In this document: positions 10,455-23,430 of the stretch, piece by piece
Layout: each line of letters starts with the position of its first letter
How positions within the stretch are numbered: position 1 is the first letter of the stretch
From: Isohypsibius dastychi
Taxonomy: Eukaryota > Tardigrada > Eutardigrada > Parachela > Isohypsibiidae
Assembly: GCA_034696485.1 (NCBI GenBank)
Contig: JAQIWT010000001.1
Span: 57,768 to 121,767, forward strand
Length of the DNA stretch: 64,000 nt
Direction of reading: 5' to 3'
The notes under the pieces: generated by a model
The model's database searches: none
Seen by the model: only the letters and a program-made list of their open reading frames with translations
What the model was told of the DNA's origin: nothing
Made by a program: the position numbers and the translations under genes

Positions 10455-12521
10455 TTATTCGACATCGGGCAGAACTTTGTAAGGGTTCAAAATGCCATTC
10501 GGGTCAAAGAGTTGTTTCATTTGGCGCATAACAGCAATATTAGTTGCGGATTTGTTGTAAACCAATTGATTTCTTTTTTTGAAGCCGATTCCGTGTTCCG
10601 CCGAAATTGATCCGCCGTGATCTCTGGTCCATTCATAAACAAATGGTTCTATTCGGTTTGCCACCTCGGCATTATACTCCGCGGCCAAAACTGTCAGATG
10701 CAAATTATTATCTCCAACATGTCCATAGCCTGTCACAGACTCAACCGAAGACCCAAGGCGTTTTCGTAAATCTTCCACTAGTTTGTACATGTCTGCTTTT
10801 GGAATGGATAGGTCATATTTGTAACAATAGCCTAGGTTCGTTTGAGCCTCGGCGACTGTTTCCCGAATTGTCCAGAGAGTCTGTAAATGCGAACAATTCA
10901 GAAATCAGTATCGTTAATTCACGAATAAATATAAAAGTTTACTCGTAGTCTAGCAGGTTCATCCGTCACCACGCCGTCTGAAGCTAATCCTTTCGCCATC
11001 ATAGACTCCAAAAGGTCACCCAGTCGTTCAGTGTCCGCTTCCGCTGTCCAGCCGGAAATCTCAATCATCACGTAGAATGGATATTCCTTCAATGGTGGCG
11101 GAATTTTCTGGTTACGGCATGACAGAAAGTATACGTCTCGATCCAAGAACTCGAACGCCGACATTATATCTGTCAGCTTCCCACTGGCTTCTTTGAAACA
11201 CCGGATCACATCTTGGAATGAGTTAACACCTGCGATAGGATAAGGATTTGAAAAAAACATGCCATGACTTTTTTAGATCGTTAAGATAATTAATTGGAGG
11301 TCCGGATTACCGAGAAGGCACAAACTGACTGCAGTCGGTCTTGGAGGACAAAGAATGGCGACCTTTGTGACGACACCGAGAGTCCCTTCGCTTCCTGCAG
11401 GAAAGTTGCTGCCGTGAAAAAAAGATAACGAATAATTCTTGCAAATACCAATAAAATTGTGATGCAAATGGAAACCGGTGTTGTCTTTCCTCATATTTGA
11501 ACCGAATGGAAGAATTGTTCCGTTTGCCAAAACCTAACCAAAAGCTTGGTTTTTCCCACCAGACAAACCAATTCTTTCATTTAGACTCACGACTTCGAGT
11601 CCGAGAACATTGGCATGTAGGGATCCATAACGTAAGAGCCTCAGACCACCAGCGTTAGTCGAAACATTTCCTAAAAGAATAAAATTAAAAAATTCGAAAA
11701 AATGAGTAGTAGACACGTAAACCAATGAAAACAATTCAGAAGAAGAATAAAATAATACGAAAAAAAATATCCTTATTAGATTATGCCGTAAATATTTATC
11801 CATCACGTAAGAAGCAAAACTCACCACCGATTTGACATGACCCTTTCGCACCCAGATCCAGCGGTACAATTCGGCCGAATTCAGCTGCATGGTTGTCCAA
11901 ATCCTGCAAGATGACTCCCGCATCACTCACCATTAATCCTTAAAAAAACAAAACTATGGTTAATTAACGCGAACTCATATGCTAAATAAGCATACTGACC
12001 GGTGTCATCCAGCGAAATTATTTTGCTCATAAGACTCAAACTTAGTACAATCTCGTCAAAAACGGGAACACTTCCGCCAACAAAACCGGTGTTTCCTCCT
12101 TGTGGACAAACGGCCAGCTTCCGGTCATTACAGTACTTCAAGATTTTGGACACCTGCTCCGTTGTAGTGGGACGTAAAGCTACTTTGGCTTGACCTAGAA
12201 ATCCGTGAGTTTGCACAGCACCGCCGAAAATTAAAGTAAAGCAGGAAAAATATCCGATAGTCACGAACCTCGGCAAGTATGCAGCCAGTCCACGTTATAC
12301 GCATCCAGTTCATCAGCTCCAGAAATGACCTTCCCGTCCCCAAGTACACTCCGGAAGAACCGCGCGTCATCATCCGTAACTTTTGCAAAACTTTTTCGAT
12401 GTATATTGTAACGATCTGCTGTAAAAGGGACTGCAACTCGTGAACCGTTCCGGAGGAAAATCAACTGGCGGTTTGATCGAATAATACATCGGGTCTGGGT
12501 GAATGGTTTACAAGACATCAT
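10455..12521 (-). CDS. D2HGDH: mitochondrial D-2-hydroxyglutarate dehydrogenase
   Basis: Eight exons (5' to 3'): 12521-12269, 12194-12000, 11938-11825, 11670-11591, 11533-11449, 11394-11311, 11229-10943, 10880-10455; 507 aa (human 521). The N-terminus is basic and Ser/Arg-rich, consistent with a mitochondrial presequence. The FAD-binding PCMH fold is shown by [33 protein letters not shown] and [12 protein letters not shown]; the C-terminal oxidase domain by [11 protein letters not shown] (metal site) and [11 protein letters not shown]. The enzyme oxidises D-2-hydroxyglutarate to 2-oxoglutarate, passing electrons to ETF. One intron (11448-11395) is only 54 nt and separates FIG from SEGTLG. It is convergent with NDUFV1, 289 bp apart. 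Confidence 0.95.
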
Positions 12522-13020
12522 GCAAAATTATGCAGGTACGTACAACGATAAGTACTGCCGTTGAAAATAACTCAGTTGTGAATCGCTAGTATGGAAGGGA
12601 TCATCCGCCAGGTAGACAATACTAATAGGAGTGGCGGCTGGATTAGAGAGACATTACTTGTTTTACTTTTTCCAGCGCATGTGAAAACGAAAACAAACAC
12701 AGCTGATGCTTGATTGACTCGGTACTGTATTGATTCCTGTTGATTGAGCGGTTAGTTCTGATTGGTATGTCCAAACACCGATCAGATTTATTTATCGTCG
12801 ACCATGTCCATAAGTTATGGACCATAACCAGAAATTCGGAAATTCCGAAGTCGCAATACTGGGGGAAGGTTTTGAGAAAAAAGGAGGTCTGAAAATTTTG
12901 GTCCAACCAAAAGCAGAACTGTGTTTCAGGAGCACCATTTCTATTCTAAATACCATATTTACATTTCGAAACTCTCAAAACACAAATGACACTGTTAACT
13001 GCAGGAAGATGGCTGAGATC
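12522..13020. other. intergenic, nothing supported
   Basis: The stretch between the D2HGDH start codon and the RNF26-like stop codon is A/T-rich, with only short open frames of no recognisable similarity. It must hold the D2HGDH promoter. Confidence 0.5.
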
Positions 13021-14147
13021 TCAAAGGTAGACTTTGACGGTGCTGGCAATCTGAGTTCGACAGACGGGACAAGTTTTTCTGTACAGGAGATTCGGCAGTA
13101 GCAACGCATCGCATTCCCCGCAAATCGCGAAATGCCGACATGGCATATGGACTATTTCCCGGAAGTTGCTCTCGCAAATCACACAAAGCTTACTCCCACG
13201 CTCCTCTTCCAGTCTGAGTCGTAGTTTATAATTCTCGCTCTTCAGCTTTTCCATAGTTTCAAGCTCAGGATCAGGCTTCTTAGTCCGAAAAACTGGATTT
13301 CTCCAAATCGCCATTGTGGTGTTTTTGAGCTTTTCTTGAACGTACGCTGAAATGAAAAATGAACAATGGCTTTCAAAATCGAAGCAATTCTCATGTCATC
13401 TAATTTTGACTTACCTGTGCCGGCAGATGGAATTCTTTTCACGTACAAAATCGGCTTGACGAAAATACCTGCAATATCAGAAGTGTTAAACTTGATCGAA
13501 AATCTGAACATTATCAGAACTTCACCTGCAATTCTGCATGGTATTCTCAAAATAAAATGATACGGCAAGAGAATCCACAGTTTCAATTGCTCATTGAACA
13601 ATCGCAGTTTTGCTTTCGAGGAATCGAGCTTGTGCTTGACAGCAGTCACCATCCGATTTTTGAATTTCCAAATATCTTTACGAAAGTTGAGGACGAGAAG
13701 TATCCAGGTGCTTCCAAGGAAGATTTGTGCCACCAGTAATGGATTTGTATAAACGGCGTTCAACACTTTTTTTATACCGAGCTGGACGTAATCCACCGCA
13801 AGCTCACGAACATCATAGAACATAGGTGAGCTCCACAGGCTGATCACGAAGTTGAGGGCCGAGTTAGCACAGTAGATGAGAAGATCTTGAACGAGGCAAC
13901 CACAATTCCAAACAGCCTCCCATAAATGAGGAATTCCGAAGATGAAAATCTCGGCAAGGATCATGCCCAAGATGACAATGCACGCCCAGAAATACTCCAC
14001 ACATCCGAGAAGAAAGATCAATACAACATTTACCAAGTGAAGAAGTGAGGGTATGAAAGATGCGAAGCACGATATGGTCTTTCCCAACAAATGGAACGTT
14101 GATGTGAATAGCTCCGCGAATATGGCGAGGAATTCAGCTAACGCCAT
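13021..14147 (-). CDS. RNF26: RNF26-like multi-pass membrane RING E3 ubiquitin ligase
   Basis: Two exons, 14147-13415 and 13346-13021, give 352 aa. The N-terminal half is strongly hydrophobic, with about five or six membrane spans (residues 1-165). A polar linker is followed by a C3HC4 RING at the C-terminus: CVIC, then CRHFAICGECD, then CPVCR. The protein ends in TVKVYL; vertebrate RNF26 likewise has an N-terminal membrane region, a C-terminal RING and a terminal NVYL. RNF26 sits in the ER membrane and organises perinuclear endosomes and regulates STING; that role is known for mammals only. The first exon is taken as continuous; GT...AG pairs inside it (for example near 13563) could be extra introns but break the frame. 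Confidence 0.8.
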
Positions 14148-14891
14148 GGTTCTTCTAAATCGATTCGTTCTACAATGAACAAATTTAGTTAGACGTTGCA
14201 GCAGCTAGTTACATGAAGAACTACGGTAAATTGTGGAAGTGTGATAAACCTTCTTCTTACATCAGTTCCCTTCGCAGTAACCGTTGCGATCTAGCAGAAT
14301 CTTATCACCCCGATGATGAAACTCATTGGACACATGAGAAACGTCCCAAGCTTGCTTGCAGTTATCCCACAACGCTGAAACGAAATCCTGAAGCGACGAT
14401 GGCGACGAAATTCTTGCAAGCAAAAACATGAAATTCGTTGAAAGTGATAAGAGAGAAGAATAATAAAGAAAAATACCGTCACATCGCTACGCTTCTCAAC
14501 GATACAGAACGCTTCGCTTCTATACATCCACCTCTGGACATGGTCATCTGCGACATCTGTGATGTGATAGCACTTTGGAGTTGCACGAAGCTTTTGAGTT
14601 TTGACACGCTTTTCGGGGCGAGGTGTGAATACTTTTCTGACTGTCTTTGTCACTATATTTATGTAGATCTTTCTTAATGTCTTTGAGCGAGCAATGTCAG
14701 CATAGAGGTTATACAGTACATCATATAGTCCTTTACGGGATGGTGCAGGCGTTGCAGGAGTTGCTTGACCTCGAGGTTATTCCCAAATGTATTGTCAATG
14801 GCCGGTTTACGTTAGATATCCGAACCGACGTACGGTACGTAGAAGTTATCATTTGACACGAAAAAGTCTTAAGGTTCTGATCCACAATTAT
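14148..14891. other. gap without supported gene
   Basis: The stretch lies upstream of the RNF26-like gene and downstream of the Ly6-type gene. Short open frames occur on both strands (for example 14291-14653 minus) but none shows a domain, signal peptide or consistent splicing. Confidence 0.45.
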
Positions 14892-15553
14892 TTACACGAT
14901 GAGCAACAATATTATACATGACATAAATGCCAAAACTGAGAGGACCGCCATGCTCGCGTCATTACAGGCCGCTCCAGAGCATGAACACACACTGCCTCTG
15001 AAATGGTATATCGGCTCCAAAGATGTCTGGAAGAGATTCATCCACGGGAGTCGGATGTACCGGTCACCAACTGCGCATCCCTCCGTGATGCTTTGTTGTC
15101 CGGTTGTTGGTTCAGTGGGATACAAGAAGTCTATCAGCGTTTTATTGGCGCATCCTCTTTGAATCCCTAGAGGAGACGGAGATAAAGATTCGCGATACAG
15201 TGAGTACATTCTATCGGTTATTTACCGTCCAGAGTGTTAGGTTGAGGTATCGATGAAGAACTTCGATAAAGGGCTCCTTCCAGTTTTACGCATCTATTAG
15301 GAAGGTAGCAATCAACGTTCAAATAATTTGTCTCATTGCAGAGTGCTTGGGGATTCAGCTGAGGAGATACCAAGAATGTGTTGAAGTTACGACACTGTGC
15401 GCATGTGGCTCCGCAAGCTGGAAAGGCACAACTGTTTGAGTGTTGCACAAATCAACTGCGAAATTCTGATATTGCTCTTTCGTACGTACCTGTTTGAATT
15501 GTGACCAGTACGGTGATAACGACAATCATCCACAGGGTATGAATAATCCCCAT
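14892..15553 (-). CDS. Ly6/uPAR-type (three-finger) GPI- or membrane-anchored surface protein
   Basis: Three exons, 15553-15486, 15431-15226, 15166-14892, give 182 aa. A signal peptide covers residues 1-22 (MGIIHTLWMIVVITVLVTIQ). The mature part has twelve cysteines, with NRCVKLEG, RGCANKTL and the closing CSCSGAACN; an LU domain ends in exactly such a Cys-Asn. It is followed by a hydrophobic tail (about 160-182) without basic residues, typical of a GPI-attachment signal. Ly6-like proteins of this build in invertebrates modulate channels or receptors or sit in septate junctions; the partner here cannot be told. The donor of exon 1 is ambiguous (two overlapping GTAC sites); only the one at 15485 keeps the frame. 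Confidence 0.75.
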
Positions 15554-16241
15554 TTTGTTGGGTTAAATTCTAATATTTACCATCCGGAACATTTTCATAT
15601 GTGTATCACTGTCATGGTTGAAGAAGGGTTGTTTTGGTACAACGCACGGACACGCTCGACAGAAGTTGCGTAATGGCTATTTGTATGCAGTGCCGGCTAA
15701 TGGTTTCTTTTATTTATCTATGTTGGTGAAATTAGTATGGTAATAAATTCGTAAACCTACTTGTAGTCGTATCATTTGTGTGGTGGCTTTACTTCACCAG
15801 CTGACTAGTTTTGCCATGAGCTGTTGCAAAGGTACTACAGAAATTCCGACAGAAGACCTCCGGCAAACTTTTCCTGCCAAGCTACTCACTCGTATTAAAG
15901 AAAACATATATAACTTCAGGTTTGTGCACACAACTTGGAATTCTTCTGGATTTTTCATCTTTTATTGACAGACGAAGATGTCACATTGGTTGTTAGTGGA
16001 TAACAAAAAAGCTGTTGGTAAAATGATAGCGCGGAAATTTTCGCGGAAAAGAAATCTGGCAAGAAAACATGTGCTACGCAAATCATCGTAAAAAACCGGT
16101 TTGATACCTGTTCTGGTTTATTCATGAGACCCACCTAAAAATATGCTGACGTTTGTTTTACTTTTACCAGATGATTATTTGGGGATCAACAAACCACAAC
16201 CTGTAGACAAATTCGCGCTCCATAGCTTTGCTCCCGCTAAT
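15554..16241. other. intergenic between divergent Ly6-type and astacin genes
   Basis: The stretch is A/T-rich and must carry the promoters of both flanking genes. No further gene was seen; small open frames at 15780 and 16143 end quickly and show no domain. Confidence 0.5.
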
Positions 16242-17970
16242 ATGTTTGTTCCAAAGCTGTTCATTATTTTCTTCCTTTTGTTAGGGAGGGATGCAGCGGG
16301 ACATCCAGTTGGCAAACGCGGAATCGTGGACCAGATCACCAAAGGTAATTACTTTTATGTTCTTTCTTAAGTTCCTTGTTGGTTTCGCACTGACTAACGG
16401 ATTGATTACCATAGTGTGTGATTACAGCGGTCAATTACGTCAAAGCCATCCCTTCTCGTAAGATATCTTCCGTACTTCGCCAGAACGCTAAACATGATGA
16501 GTGAAAGCTGATTTATTCAGGTTGGCGCGAACTGATTCCAGATGATATTTATGAAAAAGGGGTGGCAAAAATGAGGGAATGGAAGGACAAGCTCGAGCAC
16601 TTTTTTGAAGGTACCGGTGAATTATATACGAACGTCTCGTTGTGAACGGTTTTGCGAATATTAGGCGATCTTCTTGGTACGAACGACGGAAGAGGAAAGG
16701 AAGTGAGTGTTTGTTGTTTGCCAATAATACATACATGGCGTGTAATTTTTATATCTCAGGGTGCGGTGTTGGCAAAAACGGCACCGGAAGACAGGCGCTT
16801 TCTTTGGAAAGATGGACTGGTACCGTACGAGATCAGCACATCCTTTAGTACGTTTAATCTTTTTGATTGCCAACCTTGATGATGTAGTTTAATTAGTAAA
16901 TGTATAGCTGAACATGAAACGGAAGTCATAAAGGACAGCTTGAGTGATATCATGATGAAAACGTGCATCAAGTTTGTTCAGCGGACGACAGAAGTCGATT
17001 ATATTAGCTTCGTCAGGCGTCAGCTTGGGTAATATAATTCAACAGTATGTTTTTCCAAATTCCCTTATTTTGAACACAACAACTGTTGCTTGTTCAGGTC
17101 AATGATTATCAGTTTTATTAAGAAATGAGAGTTTTCTTCTGTTGCAGTTGTAGTTCTTACGTCGCGAGAGTTGGCGGAAAGCAACTTGTTGATCTCCAGC
17201 CAGGTTGCATATACGAAATCGGAGAAGTCCAACACGAGGTTAACTTTATTTTGTTTTATACATGTATCATTCATATTTTATCATACCGTAAACTTATTCA
17301 CGAACAGGTCATGCATGCTCTTGGATTTTATCACGAACAAAGCCGGGAGGATAGAGATGGTACTCGGCGAATTTTGAATACCGGTTCTTCAACTGAATAA
17401 GACAATTTTTAATTCAGATTACGTCGAGATTATCTGGGATAATGTTAAAACAGGTATTCTTCTGTTATGCTAGAAATGCCGGAATGACCGTGATTCACAG
17501 TATTTCCCGGATTTCCAGACCAACGTAGTCAGTTCACGAAATATGTGACAAACACCCAGGGAGTTCCTTACGATTATGAATCGATTATGCATTACGGATT
17601 CAACTATTTCGCGGTGGATATTACTAAACCGACCATTCTTCCGAAAACAAAAGCCGCGATCGGGAACCGTCGAGTCATGAGCCCCCTTGACGTCGAGAAA
17701 ATCAACCGGCTGTATTCTTGCCCCTCCAAGAAATTCCCAGTCAGATTCCCGACTTTCGACTCGGCAAATCAAGCAACTGCGGCTCCTGCTACGGCGCAAA
17801 GCGGGGGTTCACAATGTCCAATCAGTTTCTCATCTGAAGCTCAGGAAACCACCACGTCAAAAAGTATCACTGGTTTCTTGTGGCAGTCGTTAAAGAACGT
17901 TGCGAAAAAGAAGGCTGAAAATGTTGTGTGTGGCTGGTTAGGCAGCTCTACTGCTAAAACGGGCAAATAA
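16242..17970 (+). CDS. astacin-family zinc metalloprotease (secreted)
   Basis: Ten exons: 16242-16344, 16428-16457, 16521-16610, 16665-16702, 16760-16847, 16908-17028, 17148-17238, 17308-17359, 17418-17453, 17519-17970; all phases match, 366 aa. Residues 1-18 are a signal peptide; a propeptide runs to about residue 97. The zinc site HEVMHALGFYHEQSREDRD has H186, E187, H190 and H196 and is split by an intron after HE. The Met-turn is SIMHYG. The catalytic domain closes with LDVEKINRLYSC, followed by about 75 residues that are Ser/Thr/Ala-rich and lack EGF or CUB modules. Such astacins act in cuticle, digestion or matrix processing. The exact substrate is unknown. Confidence 0.9.
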
Positions 17971-18960
17971 CGAGTTCTTGAAGCAAAGTCCGATGTTTCG
18001 GGTATTGTGATTCTGGGATCTCTTCCACAAAATTATATGAGAAAAAACGTTTAAAACAGCCCTGGACAAATTAGGTTAATTGTTCGATTTTTCGTGATCA
18101 GAACAACTGCAAACATTTTGTTCAAATTGTGATATCAGTTTGAAAGTATTTGATTCATTTGAATGGCTAAAGTAAATTTTTAATAAAAGCCGCAATTTTT
18201 ACACACATATTTCTTCCACCGAAATTACCAAGTAAGTTAGATATTTTCAAATTGCTGAAAATGGACAGTTTTAGGCATCTGAACCGAGCAGCGTTTTCGG
18301 TGCATATGTTGTGAGGTACTAAATTTAATTATCAGTTGTCACAATGACTCTGACAATTAATCGATGAGATGTATCGAATCGATGTTCATAATTAATCGGT
18401 TCAGTCAGGAGTAGGAGGCTTTGCTTTACCAATTCGTCTTTCCTGAAAGCCAATAGATTACTCGATTAATTATTTATTCTTCCCATACGAACCTCCACAA
18501 CAGGGGATCCGCTCTCAATTATTCTGGCTTAACCAATTGATCCACGTTCAAAAAACCCATGTTCTAAAATGCACGAGCAGATAAACGTAAGTAAATATTT
18601 CTGCCCCTAAGTGGTGAAAATTGGCCGCTGTTGATTGATTGACACAATAGATAATTTTAATCGAGAACCGACGTGTCTGTTGAGCTAACATTCGTTATTT
18701 ATACAAAATTTACAGCGTTGGAGTGGAAGGCTTAAACATAACGCATTCGTTGGAAACCTGAGTCAGATCAGAGAAATACATCCCAGCTTCTATTGTGTCG
18801 TAGCACTTGCTTCCGGCAGCAACATTTATAACAGGCCTCGACGATTATTGCCAGTGAAATTTGAAACTGCGGTGTTTGCACTCAAAACTTCTGCAGCGTA
18901 GTTCTGTTTTCAATTCAACACCTGTCTGTTAATCTTGACTTTTTTCGTCTCCTTTCCTTT
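17971..18960. other. A/T-rich intergenic region
   Basis: AATAAA at 18182 is a likely 3' end for the astacin gene. The remainder holds no supported gene and should contain the promoter and 5' leader of protein kinase D. Confidence 0.5.
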
Positions 18961-21900
18961 ATGCCACAACCAACCATGGCAGATAGTCCGGTCACTTTCC
19001 AGATCCAATGTGGGCCATTTCGAGAGCAGAAAACGATGAAGAGATCGGAGATCAATCTACAATCCATCAAAGAAGCGGCCTGGATTTTTGTCGCTCAGAA
19101 ATTCCCCGGAGTCGGTACCAATCATTTACATGAGCAAACGTGCATATTTCGCCACGACAACACTTCGGAGAACTTTCTAAAACGCATCAAGACGGCCACG
19201 GAAATTACTCATGGAGTTCTACTCGAGATTGTGTTTTCTGGCGAGGCATCAACAAAGGAAGCGGGCGAAGTCCAGCCGCATATGTTCATCGTGGCCAACT
19301 ATAAGGCTCCGACGTTTTGTGATCATTGCGGTGGATTATTGCTCGGACTGGCTCGACAAGGTAATACCAAGTTAAAATTGATTTTTTGTTCCATCAGATT
19401 GAACTTTTTCACTTTTGGTCGCCTTTCTTGACTTCGAGTATTCTATTTCGAAAACTGTCAGCTCTTTTCAACTGCAAAACATGTGGACAGCAGGATTACG
19501 ATTACAGAAAATTTAGCTGAATCCACGTTTGCGGTTTGACAAAACTGAACATCAGGGTATCTACCAAAAGCATTCACAAAGAACAAAAGAAAATTCCGCC
19601 AGTTCATCGATAATAACAACCGTCATACCGGCCACAAAGTTCGTGCATTCTATAATAAATAACGAATGTGGCCTGAAGAGTTGATCATGTTACGAAAGCT
19701 GGATAATTGTTTTGTACCTTATGACGTATTTTTTAGTTAAGCTGATTTACAGTAGTCAGTGTCTGATGTCTGTTAAGCTACCATAATAAGATAAACCATC
19801 AGTAAAAGATTCGAACAGATTAGGGTGATAATAGATACAGTTTCACCTCTTCGAAAAGATATTATAATACGAACATGTTAAGCTTGTTCATCTCAAAAAA
19901 GCAAAAAAGCGTTATTCATACAGCCAATAAGTTGTGAACTCGCAGAAATTTTATTTATTTGGTTGGCGCTTTGAAGTAATATTATACTCTGACTGCGGTA
20001 ATATTACTATTATTTATAAGTTATTTATTATCATTTATGTTATTTAGCTCGCTGGACAACATAAGTGTTCTGTCTGCTACTTGGGCTATATTTTCTTTTC
20101 ATATATTTTGCAAATTAATGTGCGCTATTGGGTGAAGTCAGCTAATTATATGATTTGGCAGGTTTGCAGTGCGAATGCTGTGGTCTCAATTGTCACACAA
20201 AGTGCGCACACAACATTCCAAACAACTGCTCCTATTCCATTAAAAAGCCGGATCCGAATCTCCTGCGCACCCATGGGTCCAACAAAGAGAACACCAACAC
20301 AAATACTCTGGATGTCCCAATGAAGTCGACAACTTACCGGCGTGCTCGATCTGTTTCCCCATCGACTTCCATCCGGCCACCCATTGTGGACACGATCATG
20401 AGTAAAAGGATTAAAGTGCCCCATACTTTCGTAATCAAGTCCTACAATAAGCCAACAATTTGCCGATACTGCGGGAAATTGCTCAAGGGTCTCTTCAGGC
20501 AGGGCCTGCAGTGCAAAGACTGCAAGCTCAACTGCCACGAAAAGTGCATTCACCTGGCTGCTCCAGATTGCTCAGGGGAAGCACCAGAAGTCGAAATGCC
20601 ACAAACGCCGGGCGGAACCAACACAGTCAACTTCATGGAATCAGATGTTCAAATTGCAGTGACTGGCTCCGACTCTGATCCAGACTCGGCGCCGATTTCT
20701 GTTCGTAAGTCGGCAATGCAAACAAAATTCGTCATTGACGGTCAAGCGCAAAAAATTGTCCAATTATCCAGACTTGGATATTTTTAATATTATTATTAAA
20801 TTATGAATTTTGGACTATTGTTATAAATAGTTAAAATTATTTTGTGATTGCAGAAGGTAAAACAGAGAGCCAGATCACAGTTCGTCGTCTTCATCAAAGT
20901 GTCCGAGTTACCGGCTCGATGGATACGCTTCCCGTGCTTAAAGAAGGCTGGCTTCCGTTTTTTACAAGCAAGAACCCGCGACCCGTCCGCCATTACTGGA
21001 AGCTCAATTCGAAAAAACTGGTCATTTTTCAGTCCGACACAGATTACACCATCGTCAACAAAGTGCCGCTTGAGAAATTATTTAGCTTGGATCCGGGCGC
21101 TGAATTTCCAAGTCCCCACATCTTTCAGCTGCGAACTAATCAGCTCATGCTCTACGCCGGAGATAGGACTTGCAGTACTGTCGCCGAAGATTGGGCAGCT
21201 CGCATCAAACAGGCTCTGATGCCCATCGGTCAAGTTTCGGATCGAACAAAAGTGTTTTCAGCGCTGGAGGATGTTTTTGCGTGCTATCAGATATTTCCTG
21301 ATGACGTACTTGGAGCCGGGCAGTTTGGCACGGTTTACGATGCAATTCATCGAGCGTCTGGAAAACAGGTATTGTAATTGAATTCCAGATTGACCCAAAA
21401 GGTGAACTACGCGGCGAATGACGTAAAATACGAGCAGTTCTACAAGATTCAAATCTTGATTATTAAATTGATTTTCATTAATTACAATACATTGTGTGAG
21501 CAATAACTTTGCAGAATATTTCCGATAGGAACCGGTTCGAGTATTTAGCAAGAATCAAGTTTTTTGTAGTCTGTACTCTGTCTAAACTTAATATTATTCT
21601 GTCAATTATCACGCACTGTATAACAAACATTAAATAAACAACCTGCAAATTTCTCAATATAAGAAAATCTTTAAATTGTAATTAATACTGTATAATCGAG
21701 TGATTTATATTATAAAAAATCGATGATCCTTACGACTTATTGATTCTTTTGTATTCCAGGTGGCAATAAAAGTAACGGACAAGCCAAGGCTGTCGCCCAA
21801 AGAAGCCGCCCGCATGAAAGCCGAAATTGAAATAATGCGTGCATTGGACCATCCCGGGGCCGTTGCGATGGAAGGGTTCTTCGAAAACCAAAAGAAAATA

Positions 21901-22711
21901 TTCATCGTCATGGAAAAACTTAACAGTGACATGTTGAAATTTATTCTTTCTTCTGAGAAGAAAAGATTGCCTGAGAGAAGCGCCCGTTTTTTAACGTACC
22001 AGATTCTCGCGGCCTTGGGCTACCTTCACTCCAAGAAAATTGCACATTGCGACCTGAAGGTGAGAATAAAAATATCTAACTCTGCATAAAAATATACATT
22101 CAAAACTGTAATTTTTCCAGCCGGAAAATATACTTCTGACATCCGACGGAGAGTACCCCCAAGTCAAACTCTGCGATTTCGGATTCGCGAAAATAATTGG
22201 AGAGCAGAGTTTCAGGCGGTCAGTTGTGGGGACCCCGGCATATCTGGCTCCTGAAGCACTAAAAAGCAACAAAAGATATAACCGACTTCTGGACATGTGG
22301 TCAATCGGGATCATTATGTACGTCACGTTGGCGGGCGTTTTTCCGTTCCACGAAAACGAGGACATTGCTGACCAAATCAAAAACGCAGCGTTTTTGTTCC
22401 CGAAACAGCCATGGGAGGAGATTACGGAAACTGCAATTGACTTGATCAAACATTTACTCGTGGTGGAGATCAAAAACCGCTACACCGTTTACCGAGCCGC
22501 GCAACATGCGTGGTTTCTGGATTATCAAATGTATGCTGATTTGCGACGATTGGAGAGTCAAGTGGGCACACGATATTTGACTCATGAGGCCGATGATGCA
22601 CGATGGGAAGAATATAGGAAGAGCCGAAACTTACCTGGATTTGCACCTTGCCAGCCTGATTATTTCATGAACTACGAAGATTCTGATGATTCGGACGAAG
22701 AAAATAATTGA
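18961..22711 (+). CDS. PRKD: protein kinase D (PKD/PRKD, DKF-type)
   Basis: Five exons, 18961-19360, 20162-20704, 20854-21368, 21760-22059, 22121-22711, give 782 aa. An 801-nt intron, long for this window, splits the first C1 domain. Order: N-terminal ubiquitin-like region (about 10-95), C1a (107-155) and C1b (221-271) with full Cys/His zinc ligands, PH (about 340-450), then the kinase (about 462-725) with [14 protein letters not shown], the PKD hallmark HCDLKPEN, DFGFA and activation loop [16 protein letters not shown]. PKDs are diacylglycerol-responsive Ser/Thr kinases activated by PKC phosphorylation of the loop serine. Residues 190-205 are Ser/Arg-rich and could be a regulatory site. The C-terminus is acidic. 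ATG 18976 is an alternative start. Confidence 0.95.
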
Positions 22712-23430
22712 AAAAGAGATAAAAGATTCCTAGCTGTTTCATTTATCTTCTTCTTTCTCAAACCCTTCAAATATATTAGAGATATAATGGAAATGTGTTT
22801 TTCGACGCATACATAATCATTTGAAGTGCTTCGAATGATTAATCTATATTAAAATTTATTAGAATTTATGTATAAATGGGATACACTATTTTGCGCATAT
22901 TCTTTTCTGGTGCTCTCTTGAGTGAGATTATTCTTATTTGGTGAAAACAAGCGTCAGTTCAAAACGTCATTTTTCCAGGACAAAAACTGATCCCATTGAC
23001 TAGGATCTCCAAATCATTGATCTGATTGGCTTTCCGGTAACTAGCCTGCATTGTTTCGAAGTCGTATCAATTTTTACAACCTAAAATTGGAAATGTAATG
23101 AGTTTTTCGCTGGCACCAGTGAACATGTGACGCTAATCGAATGAAGAAGTCGGTGCAAAACGAGACAAGGTGGAGTAATTAGTCAAGGAACGGTAACTTA
23201 CTGTCGGAGCAAATAAAACGATTCTGATCGAATTCGCCACCTTTTGATGAAGATGCCTTTCAATGCGAACTAATCAAAAAAGAGGTTCGACACCTGACGC
23301 AAAACCTCATCCCTCGGGAACCTTTTCATATAAAGAGAACATCGACTGTGCACTTTTCATCGCACCTTATTAAAGTCCATCACATTATTTCTTTCCTTCG
23401 TTTAATGTGAACTTTCCATCTAGCCGAATA
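22712..23430. promoter_or_regulatory. intergenic with TATA box of the RFamide gene
   Basis: TATAAAG at 23329-23335 lies about 100 bp before the ATG at 23431, a good position for a TATA promoter with a short leader. The rest of the gap shows nothing recognisable. Confidence 0.5.

Noticed and set aside
13472-13563. Extra introns inside the first RNF26-like exon
   Set aside because: GT-AG pairs exist but removing them changes phase and disagrees with the frame needed to enter the RING exon.
14291-14653. 120-aa minus-strand open frame
   Set aside because: No recognisable motif and an implausible mixture of Arg-rich and hydrophobic runs; likely chance.
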